The notes under the pieces: generated by a model
Told to the model about the DNA's origin: nothing
Seen by the model: only the letters and a program-made list of their open reading frames with translations
Databases searched by the model: none
Position numbers and translations under genes: made by a program
Shown here: positions 1-5,552 of the stretch, in pieces
How the letters are laid out: the number at the start of each line of letters is the position of its first letter
Position numbering within the stretch: the stretch's first letter is position 1
Assembly (NCBI GenBank): GCA_964511665.1
Contig: CAZEHA010000084.1
Span: 1-8,000, forward strand
DNA: 8,000 nt
Direction: 5' to 3'
From: JAGOEF01 sp964511665
Lineage (GTDB): Bacteria; Bacteroidota; Bacteroidia; Bacteroidales; ML635J-15

Positions 1-40
1 TTGAATTTCAGGTTTTTGCGTTGTTTTGCTGGTTGCGACT

Positions 41-64
41 GTAGTCCGGACAGGAATCGAACTC
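41..64 (-). other. tRNA 3'-end fragment, candidate attachment-site scar
   Basis: Read on the minus strand, the bases from 64 down to 41 give a T-loop (TTCGATT after a G), a 3' T-stem strand CCTGT, a 3' acceptor strand CCGGACT and a discriminator A. That is the last part of a tRNA without an encoded CCA. The upstream side does not continue the tRNA: the five bases before the loop (AAGAG) do not pair with CCTGT, and no AGTCCGG-like 5' acceptor strand or anticodon arm is found at 65-130. Tyrosine recombinases commonly integrate at tRNA 3' ends and leave such a partial copy at the far end of the element. The polarity places the element to the right and native chromosome to the left. The parent tRNA is not identified. 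A chance match or an old tRNA relic is possible. Confidence 0.5.
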
Positions 65-191
65 TTAAAGTAATTTATTGAACCACAGATAAATGTAATG
101 GCAAAAACTAACCTGGTAACGAATTGGTAAAAAGTAAAAGAACGTCAAATTTTAACTTATTTCAACAAATCATTTTGATGACTATCCAATG

Positions 192-222
192 CAAATTTAC
201 AAAAAAATAGTTTTATTACAAA
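192..222 (-). promoter_or_regulatory. Candidate Bacteroidota promoter pointing left
   Basis: On the minus strand TTTG (219-222) is followed after 19 bases by TAAATTTG (192-199). This fits the Bacteroidota primary sigma consensus, TTTG about 19 bases before TAnnTTTG. No gene start follows within the window: the first ATG downstream runs into a stop after two codons. It may drive something beyond the left edge, a short RNA, or nothing, since such matches occur by chance in AT-rich DNA. Confidence 0.3.
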
Positions 223-374
223 ATAAAATCGTAAAAATTGTAATGGAATTTAAACTAATAATATCAGAAAAAATAGTTACACTATTCGACCTTCAATGAT
301 TTGTTTAAAATTGTAAAGAATGCAATAAATATAATTTTAATTGAGTAGGCATTATTCACATCTATCACCCTCAG

Positions 375-3300
375 TTACGAAAGTAAATACCGCTCTACCG
401 CTTTTATGCTCATATCATCAATCTGTTGCCGGCTGAAGACTTCGGCAAAGTTTTTATAATATGCATCGAAACTGATGTTCCCAAGCATGTTCAGGTAATA
501 ATCGGAGCCGTACATGATTTTTGAAGCAGCTGGGAATGAACCATTAAAGTAGTTGTCCCTGATGTTTTCCAGTCGGCTCCGGTCGTCGATACACGACAGG
601 TCGGTGTATGCATTTTCGTTATTTCTGATGAGTTCGGCTATTTCGCCCCGCCATTCATCAGATTCTCCGCCGAAATGGGCAAAGCATATTTTTAGCTTTT
701 TGTGCTTTTCGAGGACCTGCTTCCATAGTTTCGGATGGTTGAGAACCGAGGCCCTCTCGCGAACCGCTTTACCGAAGTCGAACGGGTTGTTGCTGCTGAA
801 TACGATTTCTTCGGGCTTGTCGTAATGTATGATATTTCCATCGACGTGTATATCGCCCCATACTTCGAGGTTTTCGACAAAACTTGCGAATCCCGCATTG
901 GAGCAATGGGTCATTACCGGGATGTTGTTTTCGGTGCAATGGCTGTAGAGACTCATGCCATTGATAAACTTCACCGAGTCGTCGAACAGGTTCGGATCGG
1001 TTGGAGAATAACCGTTTGGAGGATATAGTTTAATGCCATGGAACGGCTTGTTTTTCCCCACGTTTTCGAGAATCATACCGGCCATATTTTCGCGGCGCGG
1101 GTCAACGGCCAGGAATGGATAGATGTTGTCGCCGTAGCGCATTTTAAGCGTTTTAAGCTCCGAGACCTGGCTAAAGTAACTATCGGCGGACTTTTCCTGA
1201 AGCCCGTTAAACGCGTCTATTACGTTCAGACTGCATTTCAGCGCTTTAAGGAATTTTATTCCTGCTTTGATTTGGTCGTTTGATACCGATTTTTCCAATT
1301 TCTCCACGAGTTTGTCGATATCATAGAGCAGACCTTTGGCTATGCTGATAAATTCGCTTCCTGTAGTTGCAGCATTGGCTGCAGAATCGTTGACATGATA
1401 CCGGCTGCGGAATGTCATTTCGAGATCGAACATCAGCGGCGCATACCTGTATATATCGGAGTTCAGTTTGTAGTATTCACCTTCGAGTGAATCGAGCACT
1501 TTATAGCCATTGGTGTAAAGGGTGAAAAATTTCAGCACATTCATCAGGGCCGACCCCGATTTTGAGGTGTTTTTGTCAGCGTCCTCCTTGTTGATGGGAC
1601 AAAAATCCGGCAATGCCTGCCCCGAATTTATGTCTTTTTTAAAATGGAGAATGTCGTTAATGAGTAAATATAAGGTGCGGCCTGTGATGATGTTGCGCCC
1701 GAAAACATGCAAATGGGCATCGAACTTACCGGCTTCCTGTACTTTTCCCGGGACGTGCCCTTCGATTAAAAACTGCCGGACTGTTTTCACGGCTTCCGGT
1801 TGTTGCAGACACTTTCCGTGAAAAGCTTTAAACATGTATTCCCTGTACCTGCCAGGATTGTATCCATCAATGGCACAGTGATCGTGAGGTACCATAAATT
1901 GGTTTTTCGTGCTGACTACCCAATCGTTGTGTTCGCCAAGTAGTGCTTTTGTAAATTCGTAAACAACATTGGCTCCGAATGTTTCGATCGGCTTTAAGAT
2001 TATGAAACGCGGTTTTATGATCGAAGAATCGTAGGTCGATATTATAGGCAAATACGTTGTTTCTTTACTGAAGGGTTTGTTGTTGATAATTTCATCCAGC
2101 TTCTCGTGCCCGGGCGTCATAATCTGAAAACCTTGACGGCTGAGAATAAGGTCGGTCGAGTGCTGCGCCAGGGCTGGAATAATTGCAAGGTGGGCATTAC
2201 CGGTAAATTTCATAATTTTTCGCAATACCGACAGAAATTCTGAAACATATTTGCCCGCGGTAAAGTAACCAACCCCGTTTGCCGATGCAATCAGTGCCGC
2301 TTTTCCGACCCTCAGCCGGGTTTGTTCCATGTTGGCGAGATATTGCACCAGTAAGCCGCCCTGACTGGTTGCTATAAAATCGACAGGTTCCAAAAATGAG
2401 ACTATGTCCAAAGCATCGAGGCATTCGAACAATCGCGTGATGTTTTCTTCAGCGCCTTTAAGCACGGTAGGATGATCGAATGCGATTGCCTGCCCGTAGG
2501 AGTTTTGTGTTGACGGATCGGTGAGTTCGGCCAGCAGTCCGTTCTTTTTCAGGAGCAGGTCGCCGAACGAACCCTGCGTATCGGTGAACGTGCCATGCAT
2601 CAGGAACAGCGTTTTTTTAGCCGGATCAATGTTTCCGGGTACGGCAGTTTCGAAATCGTTTTTCGGGCGTTTATACACAAGCAGTCCACACGATTTTTCC
2701 ACCAGGTTTTTGTAAATGCTTTCGTTTAGTGTTTTTTCGGCTCGTTCGATTATGGCAGGGCTGCCAATATTACCTCTGGTAGTTTTGGAACCCGAAATCC
2801 GCTTAAACGTAATGGCTTTTATTATGAAGGGTTGTTTGCTTTTGCTTGGGCTTAAACGGAATGTAAGAGGGTTGTATTCGTCTGATTCCAGAGCATATTT
2901 CGGAACGGCATCGAAAATGTATGTCAGGCGGTCACGCTTATCAACATTGTTGTTCAGGGTTGCCTGTGGCTGAATGTATTCTATGGATTTTGCCTTTTCG
3001 TTGTTTTTTTCGAACTGGTAAAAAACAATTGCACCTTCGTCGGTTCCGAGCATTAATTCCAGTCGCAGCTTGGGGATTTGGTCAAGCGAAAATGGATCGG
3101 GAAACGGAATTTCCGTTTTTTGGAATGAGATGAAACGCTCGGCAATTACTTTCGATTTGGCAAAGTCAGGGATACACTTACCGATCAGTTCGGCTTCTTC
3201 TCCGACAATACCTGTAAGCTTACGGTTTCCGTATGAAGATATTTCGAGAGAGCCTTTCCAGTCGATGGGTTTGTCGTCGGCATAGCCGAGGGTGCCCCAA

Positions 3301-3461
3301 AAATCGCGCACGGCAATTCCCGATTCTTTCCGGGCTATGCGATTAAGCGCTCTTCGGCGGGTGGCAGAAACTTCGGCTACTTTTTCCGATCCGAGTATGA
3401 TGAATTTATTTTCTTCGCCGGCGCCGGTAAATTCGTAGGCATTGATGGCTATTTTTCGCAT
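375..3461 (-). CDS. Two-domain hydrolase: alpha/beta-hydrolase fused to metal-dependent amidohydrolase
   Basis: This 1028-residue protein has two recognisable catalytic regions. The first, residues about 280-550, looks like a lipase/esterase-type alpha/beta-hydrolase: a hydrophobic strand ending in HG (289-290), a nucleophile elbow ATSQGG with Ser366, and a late NDWVV segment (Asp513) followed by PHDH (His526/His528), plausible acid and base. The second, residues about 578-1028, has the metal-site signature of the amidohydrolase superfamily: DAHLH (His583, His585), GIKLY (Lys811), THC (His852), AHFGG (His929) and GSD (Asp987). About 225 residues separate the HxH motif from Lys811, longer than usual. 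They include a helical stretch (about 640-770) that may be a separate insert. Residues 1-270 match nothing I recognise. No signal peptide or membrane segment is seen, so the protein is probably cytoplasmic or delivered by a dedicated route. The ATG at 3461 lies 12 bases after the amidase stop, implying cotranscription. Substrates cannot be read from sequence. Domain assignments are fairly sure; any linked pathway is inference. Confidence 0.85.
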   Translation of the reverse strand: MRKIAINAYEFTGAGEENKFIILGSEKVAEVSATRRRALNRIARKESGIAVRDFWGTLGYADDKPIDWKGSLEISSYGNRKLTGIVGEEAELIGKCIPDFAKSKVIAERFISFQKTEIPFPDPFSLDQIPKLRLELMLGTDEGAIVFYQFEKNNEKAKSIEYIQPQATLNNNVDKRDRLTYIFDAVPKYALESDEYNPLTFRLSPSKSKQPFIIKAITFKRISGSKTTRGNIGSPAIIERAEKTLNESIYKNLVEKSCGLLVYKRPKNDFETAVPGNIDPAKKTLFLMHGTFTDTQGSFGDLLLKKNGLLAELTDPSTQNSYGQAIAFDHPTVLKGAEENITRLFECLDALDIVSFLEPVDFIATSQGGLLVQYLANMEQTRLRVGKAALIASANGVGYFTAGKYVSEFLSVLRKIMKFTGNAHLAIIPALAQHSTDLILSRQGFQIMTPGHEKLDEIINNKPFSKETTYLPIISTYDSSIIKPRFIILKPIETFGANVVYEFTKALLGEHNDWVVSTKNQFMVPHDHCAIDGYNPGRYREYMFKAFHGKCLQQPEAVKTVRQFLIEGHVPGKVQEAGKFDAHLHVFGRNIITGRTLYLLINDILHFKKDINSGQALPDFCPINKEDADKNTSKSGSALMNVLKFFTLYTNGYKVLDSLEGEYYKLNSDIYRYAPLMFDLEMTFRSRYHVNDSAANAATTGSEFISIAKGLLYDIDKLVEKLEKSVSNDQIKAGIKFLKALKCSLNVIDAFNGLQEKSADSYFSQVSELKTLKMRYGDNIYPFLAVDPRRENMAGMILENVGKNKPFHGIKLYPPNGYSPTDPNLFDDSVKFINGMSLYSHCTENNIPVMTHCSNAGFASFVENLEVWGDIHVDGNIIHYDKPEEIVFSSNNPFDFGKAVRERASVLNHPKLWKQVLEKHKKLKICFAHFGGESDEWRGEIAELIRNNENAYTDLSCIDDRSRLENIRDNYFNGSFPAASKIMYGSDYYLNMLGNISFDAYYKNFAEVFSRQQIDDMSIKAVERYLLS

Positions 3462-3473
3462 GGGAAAATGTTT

Positions 3474-4331
3474 TTACAGTGAAAGTAACATGTCGATCAG
3501 CTCCGGCTGCGGGAAAACGTCGAATTTACCGCGGTCCACATTGCTGTGCGACCACAGGCCCGGTTTATTCCGGCACATTGCGATATCGCATATATCGAAC
3601 GCTTCGGCTCCCTTTTGTTTTATAAGTTCAGGAAGTCCTTTGGTAATGTCGATGGAGTCGCGTTTTGCAACGAACAGAAGGAGTTTTTTCAATGTTTCGA
3701 GTTGCTTGTCGGAATACCGGTGCCAGCAACTGAACCCTCTGAACGGTTTATCGAGCTCAACAATTTGTGAGGCCGCAACCGGCGTATTCACGTAGGTTTT
3801 CCCGTTTTTTACCCAACTGAAATTGCACAGTTCTATGCCAACTGAATTGCGGTGCATGTTGTTGTTCCCTATTCCCAGGTGCCAGGCGTAGGCACCTGCC
3901 GGGAACGCCTGTACAAGCATGCCGTCGTAGCTGTTGTCGTTGCCGGTAACGCTCTGACCGCCGATCACAAACTCGGTAGCTATTTTCCCGCGCGTGTCGT
4001 TGTTCCAACTGCTGACCACGTTCACCGGGTTGTGCCAGCCTGCGGTATGGTGCAGGAATACCCATTGCTTCTGTGTAGGCCCGGCAAGGTATTCGTCGCG
4101 GTCCATGTATCTTTTTTCGAAATACAGGGTGCTTTCTTCCTGGTCGGTATCGAGCAGGCCCATTGCCGAAAGGGTTTTTGGCCCGGCAATACCGTCGGGG
4201 GTCAAACCGTGTTGTTCCTGCCAGTTTTTCAATGCACCGAGTGTGCCTTTGCCGAAAATTCCATCGGCTGTAATACCCAGGAATTCCTGGAGTTTTTTTA
4301 CCTCTTCTCCTTTTGAACCTAATGTAATCAT
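3474..4331 (-). CDS. Peptidoglycan-binding N-acetylmuramoyl-L-alanine amidase, endolysin-like
   Basis: This 285-residue enzyme is predicted to cut the bond between N-acetylmuramic acid and L-alanine in peptidoglycan. Residues 1-60 form a peptidoglycan-binding type 1 domain: GSKGEEVKKLQ, then GITADGIFGKGT, then GLTPDGIAGPKT. Residues about 85-280 form an Amidase_2 domain. By analogy with AmpD, the zinc ligands are His94 (in LHHTAG), His262 and Asp271 (in SHSNVDRGKFD), with Glu167 (in VGIEL) and Lys269 as catalytic residues. The stretch between Glu167 and His262 is about 95 residues, against roughly 38 in AmpD, so there is an insertion. There is no signal peptide: the protein starts directly with the binding domain, as phage lysins do. 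Export would need lysis, a holin or an injection apparatus. The start ATG lacks a Shine-Dalgarno sequence. A promoter-like pair lies just upstream, and the gene is followed at 12 bases by the fused hydrolase. It could be a prophage relic, an effector or a housekeeping enzyme. The family call is sure; the role is not. Confidence 0.93.
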   Translation of the reverse strand: MITLGSKGEEVKKLQEFLGITADGIFGKGTLGALKNWQEQHGLTPDGIAGPKTLSAMGLLDTDQEESTLYFEKRYMDRDEYLAGPTQKQWVFLHHTAGWHNPVNVVSSWNNDTRGKIATEFVIGGQSVTGNDNSYDGMLVQAFPAGAYAWHLGIGNNNMHRNSVGIELCNFSWVKNGKTYVNTPVAASQIVELDKPFRGFSCWHRYSDKQLETLKKLLLFVAKRDSIDITKGLPELIKQKGAEAFDICDIAMCRNKPGLWSHSNVDRGKFDVFPQPELIDMLLSL

Positions 4332-4368
4332 AACCGGATTTTTAAATTTTTATATAAAGAAACCTTAT

Positions 4369-4401
4369 CAAATATAAATTATTCTTTTAAACCTGTTGAA
4401 A
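4369..4401 (-). promoter_or_regulatory. Candidate promoter of the amidase-hydrolase operon
   Basis: On the minus strand TTTC (4398-4401), one base off TTTG, is followed after 21 bases by TATATTTG (4369-4376), an exact TAnnTTTG -7 element. Transcription would start near 4362, giving a leader of about 30 bases before the amidase ATG at 4331. The position suits a promoter for the amidase and fused hydrolase independent of the gene upstream. The spacing is at the long end. Confidence 0.4.
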
Positions 4402-4423
4402 CTAATTGCTTTCAGCTCGTTCA

Positions 4424-4480
4424 GTTGCTACCGGGAGTTTACGATACATTCCGCAATTATTCGCCGATTCCGGTAGCAAC
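4424..4480. repeat. Inverted repeat with perfect 11-bp arms
   Basis: GTTGCTACCGG (4424-4434) and CCGGTAGCAAC (4470-4480) are perfect reverse complements around a 35-base loop. It lies between the small lysine-rich gene and the amidase. In the minus-strand RNA the arms could form a stable stem, with CAGC/GCTG offering a few more pairs beyond an internal loop. No T-run follows on either strand, so it is not a standard terminator. It may be an mRNA-stabilising or processing hairpin, or a remnant of a mobile repeat. Confidence 0.7.
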
Positions 4481-4540
4481 GCTGAGTTGTCTGGGCTGTT
4501 TCAATAGTTTTGCTTCGGCTGAGACCGATCCGGGACAATT

Positions 4541-4975
4541 TCAGTCAAGCTCGAAAATCCAGTCGCCAATTTCAATGATTTTATCAATGATCTTGTCGGT
4601 TTTATCGTTGGTTGCAAGTTTGAGTATTTCGAGCACCATTTCTACCGAATCCCATATCTTATCGAGCTTTTTGATGAATTCTGTTCTTTGTTCATCGTTT
4701 GTGCCGTTGTTGTACATGTTGTCGCCAATGGCAATTATTTCGGTTACCGATTTGTCGAAGCCCTGTTTGGTGATTTCGAGCGAAACGGCAAATTCGAGCA
4801 CGGGCTTAACAAATGGCCATGCGGTTTTAAAACGTTCCTGGTAGGCTGCCGAAGCCGGCAGGTTTACTTTTTCGATGTTTTTGCAGGCGTCCTGTAGTTT
4901 TTTGAACGCTTCTTTACGCGCTTTGCGTTTTTGCAGGCGCAACTGCTTTTGTTGTTTTCGGGTTTCTTTTGACAT
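4541..4975 (-). CDS. Small lysine-rich helical protein of unknown function
   Basis: I do not recognise this 144-residue protein. The first 26 residues are very basic (MSKETRKQQKQLRLQKRKAR and on), a likely nucleic-acid or phosphate-binding helix. The rest looks almost wholly helical and amphipathic, including PFVKPVLEFAVSLEITKQGF around 75-94 and a segment rich in Ile, Lys and Asp near the C-terminus (NDKTDKIIDKIIEIGDW). No signal peptide, transmembrane helix or catalytic motif is visible. It begins with ATG without a Shine-Dalgarno sequence, follows a 415-base spacer, and precedes the amidase by 209 bases in the same orientation, so cotranscription is possible but not compelled. A partner or chaperone of the downstream hydrolases is one idea; nothing in the sequence proves it. 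Coding status is supported by the clean frame, its composition and the lack of a better frame on the other strand. Confidence 0.75.
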   Translation of the reverse strand: MSKETRKQQKQLRLQKRKARKEAFKKLQDACKNIEKVNLPASAAYQERFKTAWPFVKPVLEFAVSLEITKQGFDKSVTEIIAIGDNMYNNGTNDEQRTEFIKKLDKIWDSVEMVLEILKLATNDKTDKIIDKIIEIGDWIFELD

Positions 4976-5118
4976 GATTGTTAGTATTAAGTTGATTACT
5001 AATTTCGCCGATTTATTTGATGGTATTTACGTTTTTGAGAAATCTTGTATTTATTGTTATTACGTTGATCAAATATTAATACCCATAATATTAACCCGAT
5101 ATTTAGAATTTTATTATT

Positions 5119-5151
5119 CAAATATAGGCATATTGAATTGATTTAAAACAA
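5119..5151 (-). promoter_or_regulatory. Candidate promoter of the lysine-rich gene
   Basis: On the minus strand TTG (5149-5151) is followed after 22 bases by TATATTTG (5119-5126), an exact match to the Bacteroidota -7 element. The implied leader is about 135 bases, rather long. A weaker ATATTTG lies nearer the gene around 5066-5072. One of these may drive the gene that begins at 4975. Confidence 0.3.
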
Positions 5152-5201
5152 CAATTTTGATTTTATAACAGATAATTTCTTGTTCAGACTCTAAACTTCA
5201 G

Positions 5202-5215
5202 GTGCCAAATGGTAC
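5202..5215. repeat. Near-palindromic 14-mer, copy 1 of 2
   Basis: GTGCCAAATGGTAC is an imperfect dyad: the half-sites GTnCCA and TGGnAC match as reverse complements around a central AA. It is identical to the copy at 5359-5372, 157 bases away in the same orientation. The likeness extends to TAC two bases further on. It could be an operator or recombinase site, or the core of a dispersed intergenic repeat. Confidence 0.75.
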
Positions 5216-5221
5216 GCTACG

Positions 5222-5241
5222 CCGAAAACTTTTCGGTTTTT
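5222..5241 (+). terminator. Hairpin followed by T5, possible plus-strand terminator
   Basis: CCGAAAACTTTTCGG (5222-5236) is a perfect inverted repeat that would fold as a six-pair stem with an ACT loop, followed by TTTTT. On the plus strand this has the shape of an intrinsic terminator, although no plus-strand gene precedes it. On the minus strand no T-run follows the stem. The short, A/T-rich stem makes it weak. Confidence 0.35.
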
Positions 5242-5243
5242 AC

Positions 5244-5259
5244 AAGCTTCTCAAAGCTT
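5244..5259. repeat. Short hairpin with AAGCTT arms
   Basis: AAGCTT at 5244-5249 and again at 5254-5259 flank the loop CTCA. Because AAGCTT is its own reverse complement, the two copies can pair as a six-base stem. It sits just two bases beyond the T5 of the previous hairpin, making a tandem pair of small structures. Confidence 0.5.
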
Positions 5260-5358
5260 AAAGATAGTTTTTATTCGAAATATACCCAAAATATTTTATC
5301 GGTATTTGTTAACATATATTCAGATTATCAACGAGTTGCAAGTTAATGTTTTAAAAAA

Positions 5359-5372
5359 GTGCCAAATGGTAC
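5359..5372. repeat. Near-palindromic 14-mer, copy 2 of 2
   Basis: This is an exact second copy of GTGCCAAATGGTAC. It begins 18 bases past the stop codon of the 53-residue membrane protein in the direction of transcription. Together with copy 1 it brackets a 143-base segment holding the two small hairpins. Confidence 0.75.
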
Positions 5373-5390
5373 AGTACCCTACCACACTAC

Positions 5391-5552
5391 CTATTTTTTT
5401 CTGGGTACCTTGATAAATACTAATATCAAGATACCATATATACCACATAATAAAATACCAAGTTTAAAATTAAAAAAGCCAATACTTACAGTAATAAATG
5501 ATATTGCTATTAAGATGCAAATGTAGTATTTCCTTCTATTTAAATTATTCAT
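5391..5552 (-). CDS. 53-residue two-helix membrane protein, candidate immunity protein
   Basis: This small frame runs from ATG at 5552 to TAG at 5391. It begins with MNNLNRRKYY, has a hydrophobic segment at about residues 10-27 (ICILIAISFITVSIGFF), a short turn NFK, and a second hydrophobic segment at about 31-47 (LGILLCGIYGILILVFI), then ends in KVPRKK. Positive charges at both ends predict a hairpin in the inner membrane with both termini in the cytoplasm. Its first 8 bases overlap the end of the Rhs gene, so translation is probably coupled to it. A small gene directly behind a polymorphic toxin is usually its immunity gene. If so, a membrane location would suggest a toxin acting at the membrane or periplasm. 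I recognise no family, and a non-immunity role or a non-translated frame remains possible. Confidence 0.62.
   Translation of the reverse strand: MNNLNRRKYYICILIAISFITVSIGFFNFKLGILLCGIYGILILVFIKVPRKK
5404..5435. repeat. Inverted repeat inside the small membrane-protein gene
   Basis: GGTACCTTGATA (5404-5415) and TATCAAGATACC (5424-5435) pair at 11 of 12 positions around an 8-base loop. The structure covers the codons for the second membrane helix and C-terminal tail of the 53-residue protein. No T-run follows it on either strand, so it is more likely a 3' mRNA-stabilising hairpin or a chance result of low complexity than a terminator. Confidence 0.6.

Larger units (their letters stand above)
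1..374. other. Non-coding left flank
   Basis: No credible coding frame is seen on either strand in this AT-rich stretch. It holds the tRNA 3'-end fragment at 41-64 and a promoter-like pair at 192-222, both on the minus strand. No convincing GC-rich terminator follows the hydrolase gene that ends at 375. The only hairpin noticed is A/T-only, with arms 211-216 and 223-228 and an A-run at 201-207 that reads as a T-run on the minus strand. It would be a weak terminator at best. Confidence 0.6.
4976..5390. other. AT-rich spacer between the Rhs unit and the lysine-rich gene
   Basis: No coding frame of useful length is seen on either strand; the longest minus-strand reading from an ATG is 14 codons. 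The spacer contains two copies of a 14-base near-palindrome (5202-5215 and 5359-5372), a tight hairpin with T5 (5222-5241), a second hairpin (5244-5259) and a candidate promoter (5119-5151). The change from toxin unit to hydrolase genes occurs here, so it is a natural place for a past recombination junction. Confidence 0.6.

Noticed and set aside
41..130. Complete tRNA gene on the minus strand
   Set aside because: The T-stem does not pair and no acceptor 5' strand, D-arm or anticodon arm is found upstream.
3852..4377. Long plus-strand frames opposite the amidase (3852-4316 and 3994-4377)
   Set aside because: They overlap the amidase, whose domains and catalytic residues are unambiguous; their translations show no domain and have unnatural composition.
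4424..4480. Integron attC-like site
   Set aside because: The arms lack the GTTRRRY core pattern, and no integron integrase or cassette array is seen.
4425..4844. 139-codon plus-strand frame opposite the lysine-rich gene
   Set aside because: Ser/Leu/Ile-rich translation typical of an antisense shadow; the minus-strand frame has a natural protein composition and fits the direction of the neighbours.
5202..5372. TGGCAC on the minus strand within both 14-mers, as the -24 part of a sigma-54 promoter
   Set aside because: The matching TTGC-like -12 element is missing at the right spacing in both copies.
5404..5435. Intrinsic terminator for the Rhs/immunity unit
   Set aside because: The hairpin lies within the coding frame and no T-run follows on the minus strand.
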